A stretch of DNA of 64,000 bases from Brachycybe producta (taxonomy: Eukaryota > Arthropoda > Diplopoda > Playtdesmida > Andrognathidae), in assembly GCA_036925085.1 (NCBI GenBank), contig JAUPFP010000040.1, positions 899,939-963,938 on the forward strand, in the 5' to 3' direction. The position numbers were made by a program, and so were the translations under genes. Below are positions 1 through 9,187 of this stretch, in pieces. The first letter of the stretch is position 1. Each line of letters starts with the position of its first letter. A model generated the notes under the pieces. That model searched no databases. It was given only the letters and a program-made list of their open reading frames with translations, and was not told where the DNA came from.

Positions 1-1
1 T

Positions 2-3000
2 GTACCTGGATTTGCCAACATAGCGAAGCCCATGTCAGACCTGACGGGTAAAGATATACCGTTCGAATGGTCAGTTGACTGCGAGAATGCATTCCGCACG
101 CTAAAGAATATGTTGTCGAAATCTCCATTGGTTGCCGTATATGATCCGAAGGCTGCAATATTTATGCATACTGATGCCTGTGGATACGGAATTGGAGCGA
201 TGCTTTACCAGAAGTCAGAGGATAAACGAAGAAAGGAGATCATTGGAAGTGTCTCCAGAGTTCTAAGGGACGCGGAAAAGAACTACAGTACGACGGATAA
301 GGAGTGCCTAGCAGTAATCTATGGAGTCACCAAGTTCCGGCCGTACCTGTTCCAGAAGCCCTTTACAATTGTGACGGATCACCACGCATTATGCTACATG
401 AAAACTGCAGCACGTCTAGAAGGAAGACTTGGTCGCTGGCAGCTGCTAATGCAGGAGTACGACTACAAAATCATCTACAAAGAGGGGAAACTTCACGTCG
501 AAGCCGATTGCCTCTCAAGATATCCAGCAGGAGTGCCTGTTAACTGGAAGGCCATCCCAGAAGCGGAAGACCTAGATGACAGTGTGATCTTTAATGTAAC
601 CTTACAATGGGATTGGAAGGTGGAGCAAAAATTGGACCCAGAGATTTTGAAGATTCGTGAGGAGTTGCGTAGCCAACCAGAGTCACCTCTTCATAAGTTG
701 TTTTGCGATTATGACAACAAGTTGTTCGCTTGTGTGTTTCACGGAAGTTCCGTACCCACACTCGTGAATGTGGTTCCAAAACATCTCATCCCAGAAGTAA
801 TGAGATTATGCCATGACGAGCCCGATGCTGGTCATGAGGGACAAACTAAGACCTGGAATCGAGCCAGGCAAAGATTTTATTGGAATAACATGAAGCACGA
901 CATATTCGAATATGTGCGCTCATGTGAGATTTGTCAATTACACAAGCTGGGTACGGAGAAACCTGAAGGGTTCCTTCAAGAAATGCCCATTGGAAAGCCT
1001 TGTGATTGCTGGGGAATGGATTTCATTGGACCATTAGTACCGTCGGTTGGAGGAAACAAGCATATCTTGTTGGCAGTCGATTACGCCACTCGATATTGCG
1101 TTGCTAAAGCAGTAAAAAGCACAACCGCACTAATCGTAATGAACTTCCTAGCAAAAGACGTAAAGAGAATCTTCGGGATACCAGAGAAACTCATTTCGGA
1201 TCGAGGGACGCCGTTTGTTGCGAAGAACACTCAAGAATTCTTGGAAATAAACAAGATAGAGCACGAAACAACAACTGCCTACCATCCGCAAAGTAATGGT
1301 CTCGCCGAAAGGACGAATAAAAGCATTATTCAGACTATGAAAAAGTATCTGACTCCTGCGAAGAACCAGACTGATTGGGCAACGAAACTGGATGAAGTTT
1401 TGGAATCGTACAACTCATCTGTACATTCATCCACAAAGTTTACGCCGTACAGACTCATGTTTGGGAGGGAGCCCAGAACTAAAGTAGACACCTTAGTTCC
1501 AGAACGACCAGTTATCGTGGATAACGAGGCAGGAAACCTCGTGGACGTTCGACAACAGGCGGAAGAACGCCAAGAAGAAGAACTAAGAACAGCCAGAACG
1601 AACCTGAAAGCAGCACATGATCGTCGAAAGAAGTACTACGACCAAAGGCATAAGAAGCCTTATGAGTACCAAATCGGACAGAAAGTACTTGTACGAGACA
1701 TGCGAATCAGGCCTGGACAGAACAAGAAGTTCTTAACGAAATGGAGACAGGGATATACGATTGTGTCGAAGGTATCGGACACCGTATACCGATTGAGTTA
1801 CGAGAATCGAGCTGGAAGATTAGTGGAGGACTCTGTAAACGTTGCAAACCTGAGACCACTATATGAGACTTACCAAAAGGACGGACCCAATGTTCCAACG
1901 ACTGGAGACACCCTGGAGTCCATGGGTAACTCATCGCCAGAAGAATCCGAATCGGAACCTGTAAAAGAAAAAGAAATGACAGCGTTTGTCAAGAAGAAAA
2001 ACTTACCTTCGCGTAAGAAGAGATGTTGTGGACACTGCAGATGCCAAAATGCTTGGATCGAATCTTCTGAGGATGAAGAAGAAATTGAGATAATTACGAA
2101 AGCAATCCGAAAGCATTCTGACCGTAACGTCGAAATTAGAAGAAAAATGGCAGCAGACGATAACCAGCAACAATTCTCATACTTACCTGGCGAAGATGCG
2201 ATGAAATTCACCAGAGAATATGGTAACAAGACGAATTTTACCATGGAAACCATTGGATTTGTTGAAGAAATCAGCGAAATTCCTGAAGAAACGATGAAAA
2301 TCAACGAAAAAGATGTAAATTCGCCGATGGAATTTCAAATGGAGGTGAAAAACGCGGAAGTTATCGATGAAACAACAAAAATGGACGATGATATCGATGC
2401 TAGTGACGCCACAGATGGAAATGACGTCCCACATAAGGAAGTGAACAGGGAGCGGTCAATGACGCTACCAAGCATAGAAGAAACACGTGGGCGGAGGGAT
2501 ACATTAAGTGAAATGTCTACTAGCCTCGCACCACTATGGATCCGGGTCCTATTGTTTATCTTCTTCACAACTGACAGTTGTGCCCATGTGCTATACACAT
2601 GTACCGGCACTATTTTTTGGCATCTGTATGATATCAAGGCGGATTATACCGTTATCAGCCATATTTTGGAAAGTTATAATTGCATCGTGGACAAATTGGA
2701 AAAATTCTATTGTTTAATTTGGAAAAACATCGAAAGTTTATTTCTAATTGTGCCAATCGGGATTGTCATCGTGCGGAATTACGATTGGACTAAGAGAAAA
2801 GAGGATCTACGGCAAGGAAATGGATCGAAAAGGGTAAGAAGGAGTCAAAAGAAAAATGTACATTTCGGACTCCGGAAATCCAACTCTTTTTCTTTGTCCT
2901 CTCTCTTAAAAAGGAGTATCACCATGCAATCTCCGCTAGAAAACCTCTACGAGGAAGTGACCACTACCAGGCAGGGTTGGGGTCACGGTGTCCGTGGGCC

Positions 3001-5050
3001 CACCTTACAGGGTCGTGCCCACAAAAGAGGACGATACTTCGATCAGCGAGAAGAGGCTAGACCGAGTTCCATCGTACCAATACCAGGCGGATCCAAACTA
3101 ATCTTCGATGCTGCAGCGGTGGCATTAGAAAAAGAGATCGCCGATGGATTGTGGACCTGCGAAGCCGCACCCAAAATGACAAAGCGCCAAGAGGCCGAAC
3201 AGAAGGCCAAGATTTTGCCAGGAGTCATTGGGGCTGGGCAGCCTAATTTCTTTAACGCCATCAAGCCCGGAGAGTTTGCTCCCGGAGGCGCAGAACCAAG
3301 AAAATGGGGCAAAGAAAGTGATCCGAACGACACCAGCGAGTGGACCCCTGCAGATTGGGAGCGCCACAGTCGTCGGAACCGACCTCCAGTACCGCACCGA
3401 AGCGTCAACGAAATCTGGAACGAAAAAGGCGAATACGTCCGCAAGAGTGCCGCCCTGAAACAGGCAGAAAACGCCTACATGGAGCTGGTAGAGCCAGCAG
3501 CAGCAAAAGTGAAGGTAGCCGTGCCGTCACTAAAACGACCAGTGCCACTCACCAGCCCACCTGCCGCAGAAGTCGCTCCCATCAAGGTTTCGGAGCGAAA
3601 GAAGAACAAGCCGAGTAAGAGGCATCGGGATGCCAAGCGACGCCGTGAGGAAGGGCCCACGGAGTCCGCTGTGGCTCACCTCAATAAACGACAGGTGTTG
3701 GAGCACCCCACTGATGGCCCCATAGTGACCATCCAAAGTCAAGTAGAAGCGGGCCACCACAATGAAGATGAGGATGTGCTCTACATCGACGAAGAACACA
3801 TGGATCTCGACGCTGAGGCCATAATGGTTGTTGAGGAAACCAAGACGTTTTCGGTCCTCAAAACCAACACTACAGAAGAACCAGAGATCGCCAAGAGCCC
3901 GAGGGCACGATATAATGCCCAGCTGAAACACTTAGTCGATCTGGCTGTAGTGTACCATCGTATGGGACTGTCTCTAATCCACAATGTATACGAGACCAAC
4001 GATGGCGAGAGAATCATATTGTACGACAGTCGCATCATGGAGCACAAAGAAACGACCCCTCCGAAGGACATCGGCAACTCAGGTCTCCCAGAAGACCTGC
4101 TGATCCGCGGAGTTCGGCGCTGGAGGCAGCCAAGGCCTCTCGTCGAACAAAACCGGCCCAGCAGAGGCCTGAGGACCCTTTCGAGAACAGAGGTGAAAAG
4201 TTTCTTTCACAAGGCTCCGGGCGATAGTTTGACGCTCCGAGATGTCTGCCCCAGAGACCGAGGCTTGACCTACAAGGACGACATCAGGATCCAGGAACCA
4301 ACAAAGACCACCAGGGGCGGCGAAGAAGCTCCTGGGAGTCCTAGGGCTTCCAAGTCGTCTCCTATGTCGGTAGGAGTGATGACAGCGTCCAAACCCGAGA
4401 TGTCGACAATAGCCATGAAAAAGACCGGTGCGGTGCCGAAAAAGAAGTCGGTAAAGGAGCGTCTGGGGTTGCCATCCGGAGCCCCCACGGAGTCCTTGAG
4501 GGTCCCTGATGCCAAACCCACAACCAAGCCGCAGCGGTGTGTCCGAGAAGAAGAGGTTCTACTCAATAACCTCCTTGTACAGTGGCAGAGGCACAGAACT
4601 CCACGAAGGCAGCTCTACCTGGGATTATTCGATTACAATGAAGTATCGCCGCAGAATAGGATCCCAGGAGAACCGGAGAAGTTTCTCATGGCCTTAGTCG
4701 TTCGCCACCACTTGTGCCTGCTCGTCGTTCGAGCCAAGGAATATGGAGCCACCTTGTTCTACTTCGAGGACGAAATCTCCATGGATCGGGAGTATGAGGG
4801 ATTACAAGACTGGATAAAAAGATTCTTCAGCTGGAAGAGGAGTCTGAACCTCATTGGCCGTGCGGTACGGAAGCCAACTCTCCACGACGATCGACCATAC
4901 GTGTTGTTTGACGATGCCACCAGCGATGCAGAAAACCGCCGGAATCGCCGCCATTACAAGGGAACAGCGGGAGTCGTCAGCCAACTGGAAGCGGAACTGT
5001 TCGCCAGTGCCGAGAGTCCTGCCCATGGATGGGCCAAGGCAGAATATTAG
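2..5050 (+). CDS. pol: Gypsy pol polyprotein, C-terminal part (RT end, RNase H, integrase, long extension)
   Basis: The frame is open to the left edge: codons before the ATG at 32 read like the end of the RT palm/thumb, so 32 is not the true start. Counting from that ATG, RNase H spans about residues 40-165, with Asp48, Glu91 and Asp116. The integrase zinc finger has His261, His268, Cys298 and Cys301. The integrase core has Asp330, Asp390 and Glu426, with 35 residues between the last two, as in the family. A GPY/F-like module lies near 555-615. About 1,000 further residues follow without a stop. They include a Cys-rich spot near 664-670, hydrophobic stretches near 835-850 and 902-917 and a strongly basic stretch near 1190-1207. 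I do not recognise this part; it could be an env-like or other accessory product fused to pol. No chromodomain was seen. Confidence 0.93.
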   Translation, partial: VPGFANIAKPMSDLTGKDIPFEWSVDCENAFRTLKNMLSKSPLVAVYDPKAAIFMHTDACGYGIGAMLYQKSEDKRRKEIIGSVSRVLRDAEKNYSTTDKECLAVIYGVTKFRPYLFQKPFTIVTDHHALCYMKTAARLEGRLGRWQLLMQEYDYKIIYKEGKLHVEADCLSRYPAGVPVNWKAIPEAEDLDDSVIFNVTLQWDWKVEQKLDPEILKIREELRSQPESPLHKLFCDYDNKLFACVFHGSSVPTLVNVVPKHLIPEVMRLCHDEPDAGHEGQTKTWNRARQRFYWNNMKHDIFEYVRSCEICQLHKLGTEKPEGFLQEMPIGKPCDCWGMDFIGPLVPSVGGNKHILLAVDYATRYCVAKAVKSTTALIVMNFLAKDVKRIFGIPEKLISDRGTPFVAKNTQEFLEINKIEHETTTAYHPQSNGLAERTNKSIIQTMKKYLTPAKNQTDWATKLDEVLESYNSSVHSSTKFTPYRLMFGREPRTKVDTLVPERPVIVDNEAGNLVDVRQQAEERQEEELRTARTNLKAAHDRRKKYYDQRHKKPYEYQIGQKVLVRDMRIRPGQNKKFLTKWRQGYTIVSKVSDTVYRLSYENRAGRLVEDSVNVANLRPLYETYQKDGPNVPTTGDTLESMGNSSPEESESEPVKEKEMTAFVKKKNLPSRKKRCCGHCRCQNAWIESSEDEEEIEIITKAIRKHSDRNVEIRRKMAADDNQQQFSYLPGEDAMKFTREYGNKTNFTMETIGFVEEISEIPEETMKINEKDVNSPMEFQMEVKNAEVIDETTKMDDDIDASDATDGNDVPHKEVNRERSMTLPSIEETRGRRDTLSEMSTSLAPLWIRVLLFIFFTTDSCAHVLYTCTGTIFWHLYDIKADYTVISHILESYNCIVDKLEKFYCLIWKNIESLFLIVPIGIVIVRNYDWTKRKEDLRQGNGSKRVRRSQKKNVHFGLRKSNSFSLSSLLKRSITMQSPLENLYEEVTTTRQGWGHGVRGPTLQGRAHKRGRYFDQREEARPSSIVPIPGGSKLIFDAAAVALEKEIADGLWTCEAAPKMTKRQEAEQKAKILPGVIGAGQPNFFNAIKPGEFAPGGAEPRKWGKESDPNDTSEWTPADWERHSRRNRPPVPHRSVNEIWNEKGEYVRKSAALKQAENAYMELVEPAAAKVKVAVPSLKRPVPLTSPPAAEVAPIKVSERKKNKPSKRHRDAKRRREEGPTESAVAHLNKRQVLEHPTDGPIVTIQSQVEAGHHNEDEDVLYIDEEHMDLDAEAIMVVEETKTFSVLKTNTTEEPEIAKSPRARYNAQLKHLVDLAVVYHRMGLSLIHNVYETNDGERIILYDSRIMEHKETTPPKDIGNSGLPEDLLIRGVRRWRQPRPLVEQNRPSRGLRTLSRTEVKSFFHKAPGDSLTLRDVCPRDRGLTYKDDIRIQEPTKTTRGGEEAPGSPRASKSSPMSVGVMTASKPEMSTIAMKKTGAVPKKKSVKERLGLPSGAPTESLRVPDAKPTTKPQRCVREEEVLLNNLLVQWQRHRTPRRQLYLGLFDYNEVSPQNRIPGEPEKFLMALVVRHHLCLLVVRAKEYGATLFYFEDEISMDREYEGLQDWIKRFFSWKRSLNLIGRAVRKPTLHDDRPYVLFDDATSDAENRRNRRHYKGTAGVVSQLEAELFASAESPAHGWAKAEY

Positions 5051-5443
5051 GCCCGCGTGGATTTTTAGTATTTTTAAGTATTGCGTTTTATACTTTTTGT
5101 ATTTTGTATTTTAATGCACGTTCGCATTTATTTTTATAGACCGTTGTCTAGAATTTTTCGTAGTTTTTAAGGCAGTTGCCTGCGTTTTTATAGAAGTTTT
5201 TATATTAGGGGATTGTCCCTTTTGTAATTCGATAGGCTTTCGCCTATTTGTCAATTTTTAGAATTGTTTTTAATTCCGAGCGGGAATTTTTAAAATAGCG
5301 AGATGCTATTAGTATCACGAGCTGTGATTTTTAAATTTTATCATCCAACGGGATTATAATTTTTATCGTATAGATTTTCATACCAACGGGTATTTTTATT
5401 GGTTAACTTTTTGAGAGTACAGGGACGTACTCTTAAACTAGTT
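5051..5443 (+). other. Retrotransposon 3' UTR made of about 13 consecutive short hairpins
   Basis: Between the pol stop and the polypurine tract the RNA would fold into a row of small stem-loops separated by U-rich spacers. Left stem arms start at about 5076, 5113, 5137, 5170, 5207, 5232, 5252, 5272, 5294, 5314, 5343, 5380 and 5414. Stems are 4-7 bp and loops 4-8 nt. Examples are TAGAC-CGTT-GTCTA, ATAGGC-TTTC-GCCTAT, AATAGC-GAGAT-GCTATT and ATACC-AACG-GGTAT. Stem sequences differ from one hairpin to the next, while neighbouring loops share motifs (GAGCG/GAGAT/GAGCT, then AACG twice). The hairpins are read directly from the sequence; their role is unknown. Confidence 0.8.
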
Positions 5444-5449
5444 GGGGGG
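5444..5449 (+). promoter_or_regulatory. Polypurine tract, plus-strand primer site
   Basis: A run of six G directly precedes the TGTAAC that opens the 3' LTR. This is the expected place for the purine-rich RNA primer of plus-strand DNA synthesis in LTR elements. It is short and made only of G; the preceding bases are TT. Confidence 0.7.
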
Positions 5450-5860
5450 TGTAACGAATTCACCGTTTAGAATTCGTCCGTTTTTTGTAAACACCCTGTA
5501 ATCAAGTTGTATCGATGAAAGGTTCTCACCTCATGCTTGGGGGTGGCCGGGAGGTCATTACGACGATGACTCCCTGCCCTCCAAGATGAGAAGAATAGCC
5601 CAAAAGTACTACATCGATGGTTAATAGGATAGATCCTAGAAGAACCATCGATGCAGAACTTTTGGACGTGAGAATCTTTACAAATTGTTAATAGGAGGAT
5701 GATCGTACATCCTTCTGTATTGTTATAATTTATACATCTTATAGATGTTTTCGTTTTCTTGTCAAGTGATAGTTCACTTCTAGGTCCGAGTGTGTCCAAG
5801 AGACTTGGACACACCTGGAGCCTTTGTTATCATAATCAGATGTTTGTATTGTATTTTGAG

Positions 5861-5868
5861 TATAAATA
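5861..5868 (+). promoter_or_regulatory. LTR TATA box
   Basis: TATAAATA in the middle of the LTR, about 120 bp upstream of the LTR polyadenylation signal. Transcription would start about 25-30 bp downstream, inside the long hairpin 5877-5965. Confidence 0.65.
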
Positions 5869-5982
5869 CAAGAGGTTGTAGATTGAGAGGACAGATCGGA
5901 TAGATCAGGCAGATCGGACAGACCGTCTTTATGCTTAAGACCGATGCGATATCTCTCAATCTACAGGACTCTCTGTTTATTG

Positions 5983-5988
5983 AATAAA
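5983..5988 (+). promoter_or_regulatory. LTR polyadenylation signal AATAAA
   Basis: AATAAA about 120 bp downstream of the LTR TATA box, where the R/U5 boundary is expected. It would end the retroelement transcript at about 6000-6010. Confidence 0.6.
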
Positions 5989-6298
5989 AGAGCATTTTCA
6001 ACATACGAATTCAATGTGTGGACTCAGTCATTTTATGGGAGTGGGACTTAGAATTATAGCCGCCACGTAGCCGATGTTTCCACCGGACAACGAAGTCTCC
6101 AGCAGCCGAGTGTAAGACGACATCTCTACAATATTCTCTACCACAGGTCTCCTGAGGTACCGACCCTTGTGTCCCTGGTGGTTAAGTAGCAACACAGGAG
6201 CCAATAGACCGAAAGACTTAATCATCAACATCCATTCGACACTTCTAGATGGCTAGTAGAGATCTCTCTACTAACCCTACGGAAACGGGGATGTTACA

Positions 6299-6849
6299 AT
6301 ATTTACTTTTTTCAATATATTTGATCGATATGTGCAAGCCTCGCTGCCTAGCATTGATAAGTATGAACGCCGGTAGTCGCCAACGCCGCTGCTAGTATTT
6401 ACCCTCGCCCGCAGCCACCGATCCATATGTTGCGGCGCACGCCTCTAGTGGCAACAGGTAGAACAGAACCGTTTCTACTCTGTTCGGAACCGGTTTAATC
6501 AGTTCGCGATTTTTTTTTTTAAAACCCGGTTCTGATCAGTTCGTCGATCTTGACAAACTGTTTATGTCAACCCTTCTGACGTCACAAGCTTCATCTTATG
6601 GTGAGGCAACTATAGTCCTTTTTTTCAACTACTGTTAACTGGCAACCAGTGTAAACAGCAAAGTAAAACAGAGAAGCAAAACCATGAGCATCAGGGGCAA
6701 TTTAGCTAATTGAATTTTAAAAACTAAGTATATAGCTCTCGGATCATTCTAAGAAAGCGATACCGTAATATAGCCGTTAATGACGTCACAAAAACCGTTT
6801 TCATAGATGTAACTGGATGTGGTTTTCTCGAGAATGATAAGCAACACCG

Positions 6850-6855
<6 letters not shown>
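6299..6855. repeat. Non-coding DNA with fragments of the GAACCGGTT repeat family
   Basis: No gene is visible. Bases about 6447-6560 carry fragments rich in GAACCGGTT and CAGTTCGT words. The same words occur at 10100-10375, 34480-34600 and in the complete element 41117-41462. A GC-rich piece at about 6375-6425 (CGCCGGTAGTCGCC type words) resembles, in inverted orientation, the left part of the element at 14416-14782. Confidence 0.5.

Positions 6856-6906
<51 letters not shown>
6856..6906. repeat. (CT)n microsatellite
   Basis: An almost pure run of CT dinucleotides of about 50 bp. It directly abuts the left end of the dispersed repeat at 6907-7236, which itself ends in a GA run. Confidence 0.95.
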
Positions 6907-6908
<2 letters not shown>

Positions 6909-7210
6909 GGTTGCTACTCGAAATTACTATTGGCTGTTACAACGTTATGACTTTCACACAATAATTCTATACTTCAGAGTTTTACCGCTAGGAAAAGCAC
7001 TTTTGTGACAAGCAAAATTCCGCCCTTGCAAAAACAAAAAAAACGCATGGCGTTTCCAACCTTAATTTCGATTAAAAACGTATTTCACCGTTATGTGGCA
7101 TTTACAACGTTATTGAAATGCACGCCTTATATATCGACACTTCTATAGCGGAATTAATAGTACCGTGTAATATGCCTCAAATTCTAATGCATATAATATC
7201 AAAAAATGAA

Positions 7211-7236
<26 letters not shown>
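6907..7236 (+). repeat. Dispersed repeat, copy A (near-identical to 63598-63925)
   Basis: About 330 bp starting CAGGTTGCTACTCG and ending in a (GA)n run at 7208-7236. By eye it differs from the copy at 63598-63925 by two substitutions plus the length of the GA run. Flanking sequence is different. No long inverted ends and no coding potential were seen, so the class (SINE-like or non-autonomous DNA element) is open. Confidence 0.85.
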
Positions 7237-7241
<5 letters not shown>

Positions 7242-7889
7242 CCCACATTCATTTACATCTGTGGTGTAACGACCGTCACTTGGACGACGTCCGGCACTGA
7301 CTCGGCTCGGACATGTGGTCGTGAATTGCATCATCATTTGGTGCTATTTACATCACTCAAGTAGGACATGACCTTTGAAGAGTGACCTATAGCTACCTGC
7401 TTCCCCCCCCCCGCGTTTTGTATGCACTTAGTCAAGTGAAAGCTGAGACATCCTGTAATAATGCCACCTAGGAAAAATCTCCCTTTTATTGAAATGCGGT
7501 TAAAACGATAAAAACAAAACAACCTTCTTTCTCACTTTTCCTCCCAGGCGAAAGAAGAAAAAAATCCCTTCAAAAACGGTTCCCAAAGGGCTAAAAACAC
7601 ACATTTCGATTGAATAACATTTATTATTATGCAGAACACCATTTTTAAGGCTTCAAAATCAATAGGAAGCATTGAACCCTCCCTCCCCCTATCTAATACC
7701 TAATATACACACATGAACCACAGAAACTAACAACAAAAAAACGTCGTTCGGGTGGCCACGTGCATATAGTTGAAAACACACGGGATGACAACACGCTTCT
7801 CTTCATTCGAGAATTCCTACTATAAAACAACTCAAGGCAAGAGTTTTAAATCGCGGCACACACACCTAAGTAAAACTCACAGCACACTA
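7237..7889. other. Non-coding stretch, nothing recognised
   Basis: Mixed AT-rich sequence with a C-run at about 7404-7412. No conserved coding segment and no strong inverted repeat was found. Confidence 0.5.
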
Positions 7890-7890
7890 G

Positions 7891-8213
7891 GGATGGCACC
7901 ATTTTTCGATATATCGATATATTGATTTTTTTTAAAAAAAAAAATTTCGATATATAGAAAAAAATCGAAAAAAATTGGAAAATAAAACGAAAAATTTGAA
8001 ATAACGAAATACTGAAGAAAAAAAATCGAAATATTGGAAAAACTAAAAAAAAAAATCGAAATAACGAAAAATATCAAAAGTGTTCGAATGGCCAATAGTT
8101 TTTTTTTTATTCAGTATGAAAATTGGCAGTTTCGATTTTTCGATATATCATTAAAAATCGATTTTTTTAAATATCGAACCAATTTTTCCAAAATATCGCC
8201 AGCCCTACATTTG
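7891..8213. repeat. AT-rich foldback element (MITE)
   Basis: The ends are inverted: TAGGGATGGC at the left and GCCAGCCCTA at the right. The interior is made of TCGATATATCGAT and TTTTTCGATAT words that pair with themselves. Short ORFs inside are low-complexity and not genes. No target duplication is clear. The TAGGGATG end resembles that of the element at 11993. Confidence 0.7.
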
Positions 8214-8552
8214 GAAACCGATGATTTTTAGTGCTTGTTTAGTGCGTACTTGTAATTAGTACTAATTGCTAATTAGGAACGTTTCTCTTAATCTCGTTCG
8301 TGGAACACCCCTTTTGAGAAACACTGCACGTCACTGCTAGCCTCTACCTTCAACCCTCGACATCATCCACGATAGAATCTTCTCAGATGGAATAATTACG
8401 TCGAAAACGATCACCGGTGATGGCGCTGTTGTGGTTGCAATTGCTATAGAAAGACGCCCTAGGCTATTTTGCATAATATACGAGTCACATGCCGACTTCA
8501 TTTTGCACTCTTAACTCGACCACTTAAAAGTGGTTCGTGTGCCAACGCACTT

Positions 8553-9187
8553 AGGCCGGACATAATTGTCTAAGGCGTTTCAGACAAAATGTCTGAAGCA
8601 TACGTCTCTGTTCCACCTACAACCCACAACTAAATAAGACAAAACGAAACATTCTTACAGAACTTACAAAACCACCCACAACTTCTTTGAAGCCAATCTG
8701 CGCATGCTCGATTTCAAAATGCCTTCATCAAATGAAGAAGTTCTCGAAGCCCATTAGTATAGGAATGGCTCCTCTTGTCTGAGACAAGGCAAGTAGCCAA
8801 CACAGGCAGTTAGAAATCGGTCAGAACTTCAGTTGACTCCGCCCTTGTTATGACGACCGGCAACTTCTAATTGGCTGGTTATGAAGTCTGGCGTCACATG
8901 CTCCGCCCATTTCAACGTCAGACTATACATAACCAGCCAATTAGAAGTTGCCAGTCGTCATAACAAGGGTGGAGCCAAAACTGAAGTTCTGACCGATTTC
9001 TAACTGCCTGTGTATAGCTAACATGCTGATAGAATCTACGTCTCAGTCAGACACAAGACGTCTTTGTGTCTCACCAGTACGTGCTACCATCACTTGCTCC
9101 AAACGCTATTTTCGTTTCTTTCTGCCTGACTCAAACCGCTTCAGACCATTTTGTTCTTATTCAGTGTATGTCCGGTCCAGTCCGGCG
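8553..9187. repeat. Dispersed TIR-like repeat, split by a younger MITE
   Basis: Left end GGCCGGACATA, right end TATGTCCGG. Most of its length matches the repeat at 42522-42950, including shared words CTAAATAAGACAAAACGAAA and AATCTGCGCATGCTCGATTT. It is interrupted at 8802-9014 by a foldback element that is missing from the other copy. Confidence 0.8.
8802..9014. mobile_element. Foldback MITE of the ACAGGCAG / GGGCGGAGC family, inserted in another repeat
   Basis: Long inverted arms (ACAGGCAGTTAGAAATCGG and its complement) enclose TCCGCCC/GGGCGGA boxes and two inverted AATTAGAAGTTGCC words. It is flanked by TAGCCAAC (8794-8801) and TAGCTAAC (9015-9022), an 8-bp duplication with one mismatch. 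The paralogous repeat at 42522-42950 lacks this insert, which confirms the boundaries. The 8-bp duplication suggests hAT-type mobilisation; no transposase is present. Confidence 0.85.

Larger units (their letters stand above)
1..6298 (+). mobile_element. Ty3/Gypsy LTR retrotransposon, 3' half (cut by window edge)
   Basis: One element explains the first 6.3 kb: an open pol reading frame that enters from the left edge, a 3' untranslated segment, a G-rich polypurine tract, and a 3' LTR that begins TGTAAC and ends GTTACA. Gag, protease, most of reverse transcriptase and the 5' LTR lie outside the window, so LTR-LTR identity (age) and the target duplication cannot be judged. The pol frame has no stop for over 5 kb, which suggests a young or recently active copy. 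It lies on the plus strand, opposite to the liprin-alpha exon further right, and could sit inside an intron of that gene. Confidence 0.93.
5450..6298 (+). repeat. 3' LTR of the Gypsy element, 849 bp
   Basis: The boundaries come from the inverted ends TGTAAC and GTTACA, the G-run immediately upstream, and internal promoter and polyadenylation signals in the right order. A TATA box lies at 5861-5868 and AATAAA at 5983-5988, so U3 is about 410-440 bp, R about 110 bp and U5 about 290 bp. Several strong inverted repeats sit in U3/R (5523-5594, 5600-5665, 5764-5779, 5790-5814, 5877-5965). Only one LTR is in the window, so the right boundary rests on the terminal motif alone. Confidence 0.82.

Noticed and set aside
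32-34. ATG at 32 as the start of the pol gene
   Set aside because: The frame is open to base 2, and the upstream codons still look like reverse transcriptase, so the true start is outside the window.
1870-2717. Hydrophobic ORFs opposite or out of frame with pol
   Set aside because: They are shadows of the long pol frame, without family features.
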